DNA of 64,000 nucleotides from Gymnorhina tibicen (Eukaryota > Chordata > Aves > Passeriformes > Artamidae). The stretch lies in contig VXAZ01006320.1 in assembly GCA_013399875.1 (NCBI GenBank), positions 523,148 to 587,147 on the forward strand, written 5' to 3'. Made by a program: the position numbers and the translations under genes. Below, one piece after another: positions 43,511 through 56,000 of the stretch. Each line of letters opens with the position of its first letter. Within the stretch, counting starts at the first letter, position 1. Under the pieces are notes generated by a model. That model was given only the letters and a program-made list of their open reading frames with translations. It was not told the origin of the DNA and searched no databases.

Positions 43511-46500
43511 AAAATAAACCCCCAGACCAGTGTCACCTACATTTACTTTGGTTTCTCCTGCAGGGGGTGGGGGAAGACATAAAAAAAGACATCTGTAGAG
43601 TCCCTTTGCAGATGAGACAAATCCTGAATGGAAGCTCTGGCTAAAGAAAACAACGAGGAATCAGCAATGCAGCCTCCAAATAGGATGCTTAATTTCAGCT
43701 ATAGTTGTGTAGCTCTCAAAACATAGTGTGCTTTATAGACAAAGGAACACCAGGAATGGGGGCATTGAATAAGATTGCAACAAGTCTGCAGCATCATGCA
43801 CTTACTTGTGTACTGGCTGCCTGTCAGTGTGCATTGCTGTCAGCTCTCTGGGGAAGAAAATGCTCAGGTGAGAGCTAACAGGAAGAGGAGTGGAGCAGAC
43901 AAGGAAGTCAGGGTGAGTGTCCCAGGCAGAGGCTGGAGGGAGGAGTAGTAGACTGGCAGGAAGTGATTAATGGAACTATCCAGATATTGTGGAGCAGACC
44001 TCCAGTCAGTGCAGCAGGAGAAGGTGGGAGATGCAGTTATGTGCTGATGACAAGGACGAGATGTGCCAAAGTTATGTGGTGGGTAAGAGGGAGTCAGTGG
44101 AGGGGATGGAAGAGAGACATGAAGTGTTCAAGAGTGAACAAATTCATTTGAAAAGCTGCATATTCAGTGGAGGAAAGGAAAGCAGTTGGAAGCAGAGAAG
44201 AGCCTCTGGTATCTACAAAGTTTTAGACATCCCAAAGGATGGCTAAAAAAAGCCATGGCAAAATAGGAAACTATTTTTTACAAGGAGGGGGAAAGAATAT
44301 AACTGTGAGGCTTGAATAGGGGGGAGAGAAGTTAGAAGTTGGCCCTAAAAATACAAAAATGAATAGTTAGGAAGCAGTTTGGCCCCCACAATAAATGTAA
44401 AAGTGTGTGAAGGGAGCGGCACAGGAAAGAAAAAGGGAACCCTCCGAGCGGAGATATAGAAGGCTGAAGCGTAGGCTTAGACCTGGAGATGGAACAAGTT
44501 GATCTGTGATTCATGAACATAAAGAAAGATACAGCTAGATTTTAAGATGTGGTAGAAGTGTGTTTATTTGGTTTTGAAGATGCCCTTTACTGATCAGCAT
44601 ACATGAGACTCTGATGTGCATTTAGCATAAAAACATCCAAAGAAGCAATGCAAAGGAGAAATTAGCTGCTCATGACCTTATCAGAAGCGCTGCTAGCTCC
44701 AGAAGATCCCTGCCTTTCACTTGCCAGTGCTTCTGTCCGGCAGTGCCACAGTGCAGGCGGATCGAGTGGGTGCAAGTGACTCCCGTGAGTCAGAGAAAGC
44801 AAATAAAAGGAGCTGACCGAATCTCCCTCTGGGAAGGCCGTTTCCAGACAGACATGTTGGAGGCGTGAAAGCAAAACTTCCCAGGAAGTCATGTTCAAAA
44901 TTTGCTGTTTAAGTATTTTTTTGCTTTAGAAATGCCAAACTAAGGTCATAGAAAAAGTACCGGTCGACATTCCTTGCCTCTGTTCCAGCTGCTCTTTGTG
45001 TGGCCAAACCACCGTGTGGCTCGACTGAGACACTGCACAGCAGCATTTGTCCCAGGCCATGGTGTCGCTCCAAGTAGGGGTGCACTCTGAGCACCTCAAA
45101 GCCACACACGGGGAAACCAGCAGAGCAGCTTCATTTTGATACTGGAGACATTACTGCTTGGACTTTGGTAGGGAAGAACAACCCAGCCAACAAACCAGAG
45201 GCATGATGATGGTCCTGAGACAGTGTCACAGGAACAGTGACCCGGGCTGTCCCTCCCTGGGTCTGTGGACACCTGAATTCAGGCTTAGGATATCATAATT
45301 TCAGATCAGCATTGGCAACAAGATCTGGTTTTGAATTCTTCCAGAAGCAAACCCCAAATGCATAATGCACTCATGTTCCTCCAGTGCCTGTTTTTAGATC
45401 CATTTCTTTTGCAACTCAATTAATCGAGATTTTGCTGCTCATTTTAAAATAAATGGCATTTCTCTTAGGAAGTTTTATAGCTTTCAGTCTTAGAGGTTTA
45501 AATATAATCAGATGGATTCTGAGCTAATCCAGATTCATAAACCATTCTCGTCTCTTAATATTGGAACACTTTGATCATCATATTTAAGAGATTTTTTTCA
45601 GCAGAGGGGTATTTTTCAGACAGATTGTCCCGCAGTACTCTTTATTTTGAGGTTGTGGCAGGTTACTGTACTGCACTCTCATGCAAAGCACATAGGAGGA
45701 AGGGAGGGGGAGAAGAAGCTGCAGCAGAAATAAGCCACAGCTCTGAGTTTACCCATATTCCTTTTCCCCCTTCTCCTGACGATGAAGGATCCTTATCTCT
45801 CTCCTTCTGCCTAAGCTTATCCTATTCACCTACTGTTTTCTATTTGCCCTGTCATGCTTAGGTGGGATCTTTTTAAACTCTTCCCTTGGGAGTGAACCTG
45901 GGCATTTTTCCTTTTACTCTTCCAACATGGCTGGCTCAGGAACAGGTTTCTTCTTGCCAGACCCCTACACCTTCTTCCCACCCTCCTATATTTATATTCT
46001 TCTACTGGAGAAGCAGCTGCATCCCCTGGGGAAGAGTGCAGCTTGTGGCAGATCCCCATCCCTACCAGAGCATCTCTGCTCTGACAAGCAGAATGAGAGA
46101 GTCCAGTCTTCATGTCTCTAATTCCACTTTGTTGAGGCTGTCAATTAGTAGAGGAAGCAATGACTGGATTTACTTTTTTCCCCTCACGCTGACAATTGAC
46201 CTAAGTCACAGTAAATGCTATTAGACAGCAGATGATCTTGGGAAGGACTGCAACTAATGGTGTAGCATTTTGCATATCTCACAAACATTTAATTTATCCC
46301 TCTGCTCTTCCTGGAAGTTGCAAATAGGACATAGTGGAGTCCTATTGGAGCATACTGCCAATTTCATGAGCTCAGGTAAGGTAATTACCTTGTGATCCTC
46401 TTTCAACACTGCAGAGCAATGTGAAAAGCAAATCACAGCTCAGCTATCACTCATGCCAGTGCTCGGGATAACACTGTGACAAGCCATGTGTGGGATGTGC

Positions 46501-47374
46501 TACCTTGGTCACCATGTAGCACACTGGCTTTCCAGCTTCTGAAGGCCATTAGCTGCAGCAAGGCTCTTTTGAGCTTGGGGATAAATCTACCATGGCAGCC
46601 TCTACAACATCCCAGCCTCTGTCCAACACCTCCAGGAAGCTTTGGCTGGCACCCGACACTGCAGAACAAGAAGCTCCATGTCTAAGTCTCAGCATGGGAG
46701 ACTGGGTAGCCTGACACTTAGGATGAGAAACATCCTGCTCTGGGTGTCTAGGACATGCTGGGGAATGAATTCACTCATCTGGAAGACAGTGAGGTTGGAT
46801 TGGGTTGTTTGTCTGCAGCACTAGGTAACCTACTTTTGTGAACACTGCCTCGGCAAATTAGTTAGATCAGGGTGATTCCCTGCCTTCATCTCCTCACAGG
46901 CCTGCCAGTCCCTTTTGTTCTGAGCTCATCTGTGTTTGGAAGGTAAACACATGGTACACCCATGGTGACCTTTAGAACTAGGAGCTTTTACAGTTTGCAT
47001 AACACTGCAGATACATATGCCATGATAATAAAGAAGTTAGAGCAATTATGGAATAAATCCTTGCCCCAAAGAGATGCCCAGATGCAAAGGGTGGAGCATG
47101 CTGCCAAACAAAGTATGGCTCAACCAGAGAAGCCATACTTTATTTTTGGCTGCAAACATCCAGATTTTTCAAGAGGAGGGATGAAAGCCTAGCCAACATT
47201 AGCAGGCTCCAAGGGCAAGCTGAAAGAAGTCAGAAAGCCAGATGGGATGAGAAAGCAAGCAAAGGAGATGTTTAACCACCGTGTGAGGGTGAGGGCCCAA
47301 AGACAGGAGCTGAAAGAGGTGATGAGAAATGCCATGCTGGCATAAAAGAAGTCATGGAAAAGGAAGACAGGCTT

Positions 47375-47570
47375 TAAGTCTGATACCCACAACTCTGCCA
47401 TTGTCCTGCTAGGCCACCTTTGGCAAATAACTTCACCTTTGTCTAACTTCCCTCCTCCTGTTTGTACATCATGGCACTCTGACTTGTAAATTCTTTGGAG
47501 TAAGACTATAATTTCTACAGGTACAGGAAGTGCCCAGTGTAAATAGGCTCTGAACCCAGATGGTGCATCT
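47375..47570 (+). mobile_element. Old CORE-SINE (MIR-like) with sauropsid-type tail
   Basis: The left half carries MIR-like blocks (CTGATACCCACAACTCTGCC, CACCTTTGGCAAATAACTTC, ACCTTTGTCTAACTTCCC). It continues into TTGTAAATTCTTTGGAGTAAG and GGAAGTGCCCAGTGTAAATA. This resembles the 'ttgtaaactctttggggcag ... cagtgcctagcac' tail common in reptile and bird CORE-SINE relatives. The copy is diverged; the identification is from remembered consensus. Confidence 0.6.
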
Positions 47571-49254
47571 CTGTGGTGAAGGACAGGAAAATCCAATAGA
47601 AGGTGAAAAGCTGTTGCATGGGCTTGGACACAGGCACAGCTCAACTGTTAACAGGGACCAACAGCCTGCTCTGCGGGGATGAAGGGGAATGGGATACTGG
47701 AGCAGAGAGCACAACACCGACCACTGAGAGCACAGCTTGCTCATGGCAGTGGGATAAGTGAAAGAGCAATGAGGAGAAAGAAATGTTAAAATCATGGTAT
47801 GTGGGTGGAGGTGGGGAAGAGACAGGCATTGGTTTGGTAGAAAAGGCAGGTGCTATTTTAGTCAGACTGTGTTAATTTCAGCTCTGATGTAACTCCATTT
47901 ACGTCAGTTTTAGTCAGTTGAATTACACAAAGGATTAATTTAGGCCAATGAGTTGAGGTAAGAGTGATGCAGCCCAAAATAAGTTTTGGGGTGCAAGGAA
48001 GAGATGTGAAACGAGGTGAAGAACTGGAGCCATCCTGGATTCAGAGAGATGTTGTGGTAGGGATAAGAGAGGGTGAATCAGAGGGAGCAAAAGCAAACAG
48101 GCCACAGCACCCTGCAAGGATGTTTGCCAATGATTTTCATTGCAACCCAGGACAATTTGCAAAGAAAGACAGTCTGCTCCCTGAACTCTGTGTATTGGTT
48201 ATTTATACCTTACTCTTCTCATGGTCCACCTCCCCTTCCCACTCCTCTGGGCAGCCTGCACACCAACATGCCGTACTCAGAGCATTCATAACAATTAGGC
48301 TCTTGTCTTATTATTTTGGTTTAATCACAAAACGTTCCAGGTACACTTTGGATCAGGGTTTCATAGGACAACAGCTACATTTAGCAGTGAGAGTGGCTCT
48401 GATTCACTCACAGTGCAGCTTCACTGGAATCGATGGAAATGAACTCGTTCCATTAATTCTTCAGAGACAGCCAAATGAAACCAGACAGGGCCATTCTCAC
48501 ACTGACAAATGCATCCACACCTTAACTCTTAACAGCCCGCCTGTGGAACACATGCAAAAAGCATCTGAAACACTTGGCACTGTCATCTAGATTTGCAAAA
48601 AAGTGCCTCTCAACAACCCATAGGAAATAAAAGAATTATACCATTACACTTAACAAAATGAAAATAAAAACTAATTAAGCACATCTCTTCCTTCCCATTT
48701 CACTTAGTTTTTTTTTCCCTGCATATGCTTTTCATCTATTGTTTCTGACGCCTCTTTCAAATTGGTGTTTGCTTTCTCATAATTCCTTGTACTGAGAAAA
48801 TGTAACACCCATGAATCCCTGAGGTTTCTTTCCTTTCCTCTGTCCTTATTTCCCCTAGCTTTTATTCTTCCATTCATTTTTTTACATTTTTGTTCTTTGA
48901 AATCATGATCTTCAATTGCTTTTCATTTTCATTCCCTTCCTCACTAGCTTGCCCACATTTTCATTCCTCTGTTCTCTTGTTCCTTGTTCAGCATTAGATT
49001 TAGTTGAGAGAAGAAGAAAGTCAGTAGGCTCTCAGGTTAAAGAGGAACTTTGACCATTTCATTTTTTGACACCTACCCCAAACTTGGCTCCACCAGTTTT
49101 CCACCTTCCACAAATACTCAGTACTGCACAAGGAATAAACACCTACAAAGTGCTTTCAACTCATATTCAATCACCATAATAAATACAAACTCTCTTCTGT
49201 AACATTCAATCATTATATTTAGTCTTAATATCATGCTTTTCATCTGCAAACACC

Positions 49255-49420
49255 CACACAAGCATTGGTTAATTTGTCCTCACAGCAGCCCTGCCAGGTA
49301 GGTAATTATGTGTTATTATCTCCATTTTACACATAAGGAAACTCTGGGTGAAATTATGAAATTCCTAACAAGCTCACATATCCACAAATCTAAGCAGGCA
49401 CTAACTGAGTCCTCTATAGA
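49255..49420 (-). mobile_element. MIR/MIR3 fossil, inverted
   Basis: TCCTCACAGCAGCCCTGCCA, GGTAGGTAATTATGTGTTAT and TATCTCCATTTTACACATAA followed by GGAAACTCTGGGTG match reverse-complement MIR wording (TCACAACAACCCTATGAGG, TAGGTATTATTATCCCCAT, TTTACAGATGAGGAAACTG). Confidence 0.75.
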
Positions 49421-51779
49421 CACACATAAACACAGTAGTCCACAAACACTTTAGTGTACACTGAAAATTAGGGACCCAGAAGCTCAGTGTAGGACAGGAG
49501 AGAGATGCTTGCTCGGCATATTACACCCAAGAAAAGGAAACTCTCAGACCGTGAGATCGCCCTGGACAGCAGAGGAGAGGTGCAGGAAGCAAACTGCCAG
49601 CTCTCCACAGCACACACTGTATTTTCTGGGCAGCATTTCATGACCTCCCATTCCTGCAGGTGAGCAAATGTGCAAGGTGAGCTCCTCCTTGCCCCCAAGC
49701 ACCACCAAGGTTTGATTTCATGTTTACAGTTTCACCACCGGTGACTGCGTTCCGGCTTATCAACACTTGTTTCTGACAAGAAGTTGGGAAAACACTGTCA
49801 TACAAAACCCCCAAGTGAGCTCCTGACCTATTTGAATGCTAATGACCTCTTAGTGCTATATCCCACTCGTTCTACTGCCTATCAAGATGCCAGGATGGAA
49901 AAATAATAGACCTTCTGGACCACAGGCAGCCGCACACACAAACCCATAGAAATATGGAAGAAACATTAGTGGGAAAGTCAGAGAACGAAAATGAAGACCT
50001 GAGTAATTACCTTTGGTCCAGGATGTCAGCAGCCCACACCAGAGTATCCTGTGTGCAGCAACTCCCCTCCACCACAGGGACAGGATGCTCTGTTCCCCTC
50101 CCACGTGGTGCTCTCCCCACAGCAGACCTTGCACAGCAGAGGCTCCAGGGACACCGCAGGCTCTGGCAGAGCCCATTTCAGAGGGTCAGAAGCTCAGGTG
50201 CCGTAAGACATTGAATTCCCACTTATGCAAGGGAGTTCCACTGCAACTACTAAGCATTAGATACCAATAATGGGCATGAGATGCCATTAATATAAATAAA
50301 TTTGATGTGAAAATAAAGACCTGTGTAAGGATTTGGGCCTTTGTTACTCCCCATTTCATTGCCCTTCATTCAGAGTGACACTGAGGGTCTCATGGACTTG
50401 AAGTCATGGTTCAATGAAAAATACCCTCTTCCCCCTTTGGGGTCTTTGTTGGTCTTCCTGTCTTATTTTCTGAACCTGTCACAGCCTCTCTCAGCATAGA
50501 TAGCCAGGGAAATGATTTCCATATTGTCTTCCTTTCACCCCTGGTGTTTCGGGTGTGACCAGGGACAAAGCTAAAGGACGGAGTTTGCAAAGATTAACAT
50601 ACATTGCTTATTCCATAAAAAGGGACTCAAGGTCCCCTGTCTTCCCTGGATCAATTAAAATGTTGCTAAGTCTGTATCATTGCTAGAGTTATTCCTATTC
50701 CAAATTTTCTTAAAATCCTTTACTGTTTTTAGGTTTCCCAGTCAGGGTTATGTCCTTGATGTATTTGGTTTTCTCTGTCAGTTTTCTGCATTTCCTAATT
50801 TCTGCTTTAGAACAATTAGGGTCCCTTTTTTTTTTTTCTCCCTGGTTGACATATTTTACTTTTTTATTTCAAATTGCTGCCTGAGCTCTGTGACTAAGCC
50901 AGCACAGACTGCTGCTTCCTAAAACTTGGACAATGATGCCAAGGCTGAAACTTCACAAAGTTCTGCCAAAGCTGCTGACTCTGGATTCCTGCATCTCATG
51001 GGTTCTCTCTGCTTCATCCCTTATTAATTGGGATCAAGCACTGATACCACAGGAGTGACCTAGACTTCCAGGCTAGTTTATGACCTGAGCATCTGTGCAG
51101 ATGGTGACGGGAAGCTAGCCCTGTATTGCAAACTACAAGTTGACAAGGTGAGACAAAATGATTGTTCCCGGCAAGAACTGTGGTCCTACAATTGTGCTAT
51201 TCCTGTCGGCTTGCCTGTACACCCCTTATCACCAACTGGAAGCTGCAAGAGCTCTGGGGCACAGCCGTAGTGCCAGCACTACAGGGCCTTGGTCTTGGCC
51301 TGGATTTAGCATTCCCAAGTGCTTACAGCAACTTGGAGACAGTAAGAATAAATACTAAAATAATACTTGCAGAACTTAAAAAATAAAACAAAATCCCCCC
51401 ACACACCAAGAGAGAGAACACTCATGTCCATGATAGGTGTAAGGAAATGGAAAGCAAATCTACATACTCTTGAGAAAGGAAGTGATGGGGACGGTGAACT
51501 TTAGGAACATTGTAGAATGAATTAAAGAACCAAATGAAGAATTTACGCTGTGGATGCAGGATGAAGATGCCAGGAGCTACAATGATGAAGACAAGAGGTC
51601 CCAGCTGATGTGGGAGTGCGAAGGGAAACAGTGGCACGATGCAAACAGGAGGCTGAGGTGATTGCAGTGCTGATCCAGTCAGGCCTTGTCCATACAAGGA
51701 GTAAACATCCTACAAGAAAGAGTTTTGCAGCCACGCTCAAAGTAACAGAGTGGTCAACATAAATGTGAATTTCTCATAT

Positions 51780-53035
51780 ACAAAAGACAGCTGCATTAAA
51801 TGAAACGTAACTAAATTAAATTAAATGAAATCTCCAGATTTCATTTCCTTTCATGAGATGAAAATTCATGACATGAAAAGCCAAGGAATGAAATGAAACT
51901 TAACCGAATGAATTGAAATGAAATGAAGTGCAGTGAAATGAAAAGAAATGAAAATGAACATAACGAAATGAAATTAGATGAAATCTCAAGATTTCATTTC
52001 CTTTCATGAAATGAAAATTCAGTGAAATGAAGTGAAAATGAAAAATGAAACACCAAAGATGAAATGAAATGAAACATCAAAAAATGAAATTAAATTACAA
52101 GAAACTTCATGGAATAAAAGGAAAAAAAGTGAAAAAAACCTGAAAGGAAATGTAACAAAATGAAATAAAATGAAATTTGTCATTTCATTTCCTTTTATGA
52201 AATGAAACCTTGAGATTTCATTTAATTTCATTTTGTTACATTTCCTTTAATTTTTAATTTAATTTCATTCCAATTCATTCTGTTAAGTTTCATTTCATTA
52301 CTTGACTTTTCATTTCATTTCCTTTCATGAGATGAAAATTAATTTCATGAAAGGAAATAAAATCTTGAGATTTCATTTATTTTCATTTTGTTACATTTCC
52401 TTAAATTTTTTTCTTTCTTTTTTTGGTATTTTAAATTTTAATTTAATTTTCTAAGTTTTATTTTATTTCATTTTGTTCCTTGCTTTGTCATTTCACAAGA
52501 AGAAATGAAATGTCGAGATTTCATTTAATTTCATTTTATTACGTTTAATTCCATGTCACTTAATTTCAGTCCATGAAATTGCAATTTATTTCACTTCATT
52601 CCCTGATTTCTCATTTCATTTTCTATTATGAAATGAAAATTCATTTCATGAAAGGAAATGAAATATTGAGATTTAATTTAATTTCCTTATTTTTAATTTC
52701 CTTTCATTTCATTTGATTTCATTTCCTTCCCATAAGTTTCATTTCATTTAACTTAATTCTTTTGTATCCTTTTCAGTCCTTGAATGAAAATTCGTTACGT
52801 GAAAGGAAATGTCCAGATTGTTACGTTTCATTTCATTTCATACCTTGAAGTTTTATTGCATTTCACTTGATTCCTTGATTTTTGATTTCATTTCCTTTCC
52901 GGAAAGGAAACCTTGAGACTTCATTTCATTTCATATTTCATTTAATTTCATTTCATTTTATGAAGTTTAATTTAATTTAATTTAATTTCATTTCATTTCA
53001 CTGCTTGATTTTTCATTTCATTTCACTTCCTTTCT
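51780..53035. repeat. TGAAA/TTTCA satellite with ~150-bp higher-order period
   Basis: About 1.25 kb consists almost entirely of variants of TGAAA (left part) and its complement TTTCA (right part). Superimposed on the five-base motif is a longer unit. An anchor of the form (T/C)(C/T)(C/G)AGATTT recurs near 51831, 51984, 52211, 52366, 52514, 52666, 52811 (degraded) and 52914, mostly 145-155 bp apart. The predominant strand switches near 52.18 kb. There 52141-52176 and 52215-52250 form 36-bp inverted arms differing at only two positions. Open frames through the block (for example 52019-52231) are artefacts of the repeat. No flanking transposon is visible. Confidence 0.9.
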
Positions 53036-56000
53036 TGGAAATGCAAACCGCCCGTTTGTGTGTCTTGGAGCCCTACCTCTTATTTTTGGAGCCCTAAATT
53101 CAGGGTGTTTACGACTGGTGTTCCAGAATGCTCGTGAAATGCCTGTGCTCTACAAGCCATGCACATTTTAAATGAGAATATGCTGCTATTATTCTGGTCA
53201 GCTGATGCTTAAGATTTAAACTGGTGAGCCCTGGCGTGCTCTCCAGCCTGATAAACGTGACTGGCAGCTGCACCCCACCCAGAAAGAGAAGCATCAGCAA
53301 CAAGTGGCACTAAAAATCCAGCGATTTCACAGGGCACCGAGGTGTCTCTCGCTTTTATTCTTTTACTCCTGAAAACTGTTGCGTATGATCCGTTCTCCTC
53401 AGAGGTAACGTTGATTATAGCTTGAATGACTCAGAGTTTGACTATTGTCAAATTATTTTCCCTGCTTTAATTTACAGTTAAAAAAACCCCAAACCCAAAC
53501 AAAACCAAAACCAACCCAAAATTCTTACAGTTTAACTGGAGCTTCTGTAAGCTTCCATGGAGGAGAGGTACTGTCTGCAGCAGATCCGAGTTATTTCCCT
53601 CTTTCCTGTCTGCACTCCGATCTCCCAAAGGAGCTTTAAAGAAAGGATCGCCTACTCATGTAAAGGCTTTCTGGCAACCTCACTGCCAGGTAAGTTTTCG
53701 TTTTGCTGAGTCCGCAGCCCAGGACGAGGTGATCTAAGAGCTCCTGCTGCCAGGACGGGGAGGTTCCGTCTTACCCTTTCCCCTCCTGGCTGTGCATTCC
53801 CACTGCTCACCCCTGCACTGGCCCTGGGCCTCTTTGTGCAGCCTTCGGTGAGCTGACTCAACTCATTATCCCGGCAAAAAAGTCAGTGGATGGCTTTGTG
53901 CAGGGCGGCAGCGAGCTGAAGGACTGACTCACCCGCTCTGATGAAATCACGGCCATTGTTATTAGCAGACCATCTCCGTCCGATAAAGCGCAAATAGCTG
54001 CCCTCACAATGGCAGGCTCAGATACACAGATACAGAGAGCTGATTCTCTGCTGCCGCACATCCCTCTTGTTCACACCTCTGCCAGGTGAGCGTGGAAAGC
54101 TGCTAATGCAGAACGAGCTACACGCCCACTCAGCTCTGATGAAAGTGACTCTCGAAGGGGCAGAGCAAAGGGCAGTTGGCTCAATCCCTTAGTGCTGGTA
54201 GTAAACTTGATTTTTTTCCCCTCCATAAAGAAAGACAAACATAGACCAAAAAAAAAAAAAAAATTACCATATTGGTGCAGTCTACTTCTAATTCAGCATT
54301 TTGCAACCAAACTTCTGGTGTGCTGCAAAAAACATCAACACCCTCCCAAAAAACCCTACAACAGCAACAACAAAAAACCCCTGGCAGAAAACATTCAGCC
54401 ATAAGAAGGGGCACCAAGCACTGATTCCTGCTGTTTGCTATTACCTGTTGGCACTGCAGCAGTACTCTTCTTGGAATTTGACGAGGGAGAGGGACTGGTT
54501 AGTAGCACAAGGAAGTTACAACAGCACAGACCTAAAAGATACATTGCAAATGACCTCTAGATCAGGAGAGAAGGTACCTCATATTTTTCGTGGGTTTTCC
54601 TTTTTCTTTTCCTTTTCGTGGCTGGATATAGACTCACAGAATTCATAGATGTGCATGAATCGTAGACATCACTGAGAGGTTTTCCAGAAGCACCACTTAA
54701 ACAGAGACTCAAACTTCAGTCATGGTATCACGACACTGTCACCATTTTATAGCTTTAAGCACACAGTAGTAGACTCAAGTCCTAAACTGCTTTTTTCCCC
54801 CCATTTTTGCTCTCATTTTCGTTTGTGACAAACAAACCCGCCATGGCTCTTTCATAAATCCTGGTGGAAATGAGCCTGCTCAGACTAGCGGGGAGAAGCC
54901 GCAAGATACCTAGGGATCTTTTAATTTGTTTGTTTCTTCTTCCTCCCTTTGTTGCCTGAGCTAATTTTATTTCTGCATGTCTACAAGGATTCCTGCACGC
55001 CTGCCATTTGTGAAAGTTTGCATTTTCATGTTGGCAGGCTGGACATGGGCCAAGCACCTCTCACTTGCACAATGGCAGCAGACAACGTGCTTTGACTTTT
55101 CTCTGCACGCAAAGGTCAGTGACCTTTCCTCATTCACTTGCCTGTTTCCCTGCTACCCTGTAGCTCACAGATAAGTCATCGACTGTTTTCTGCTGGCAGT
55201 TCTGCTTATGTAAGAAACTTCTTTTGCGTTTGATGTGAATTAAGGCTCATGAGTTCTGTCACATGAAAGTTGCCTCTAAAAAATTGGAGAAATTGGCAAT
55301 GCTCTGCCCTCTTCTTCAATGCTATTAAAGGCTTTATCATGCACTCCGTTCATGGTTCCCCACTGAAATGCAAAGTTTTCAGCAGCAAGGACAGGCTGGG
55401 TGTCAGAAGTTTTAACCAGTAAATGTAACTGCCTGGATCACCTAGGGAACACTAATGGTTTTGACTGACCTCTAAGGAGTTTCATTTAAAAGCACCTGAG
55501 CCAATTGCTTTGGACAAATATTTGAAATGAGATGCCTGCAGAGCACTTTCTCTCAGCACAGAGGCACAAGCTGGGCCATGGGCCCAGGAGGGGGATGTAG
55601 GGGAAGGGGATGGGCTGCAGCTGCAAAGAAGTGCATGGAAGCTTCTGGGGCTGCACTGGGCAGGGACTGGCAGCACTGCCAAATACTTCTCACACCTAGT
55701 GTGGTGTAACCCAGGCTCCTCGGCAAAGAGCTGCAGAAGTAGAACAAGAGTCTGAGCACAGCCCTAGCCCAGATGGCTACAGTTCTGTCCCACCAGACAT
55801 CCTTGTTGTCCCTATGATGTTACACTGACATTACTAAAGACCTGCTGCTTCCCACTTGGGGTAGAGACCTCCCTTCACCTTGCTGCTGGACTATACCTGC
55901 TGGGGCATTGCTCCTGCAGTGCAAAATGTCCCAGCTGATGCCACATTGCTGTTCAAGGCTGTTCAATCCATGTGGTCCTGGCTGCTGTATCTTTCACTTC

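Noticed and set aside
52019..52231. 70-codon Phe-rich minus-strand frame
   Set aside because: It is a translation of the TTTCA satellite.
54600..54720. Possible CR1 fragment (CACAGAATTCATAGATG, GAATCGTAGACATCACTG)
   Set aside because: Resembles the CR1 terminal ATTCTATGA-type wording only loosely; too short and diverged to call without a library search.
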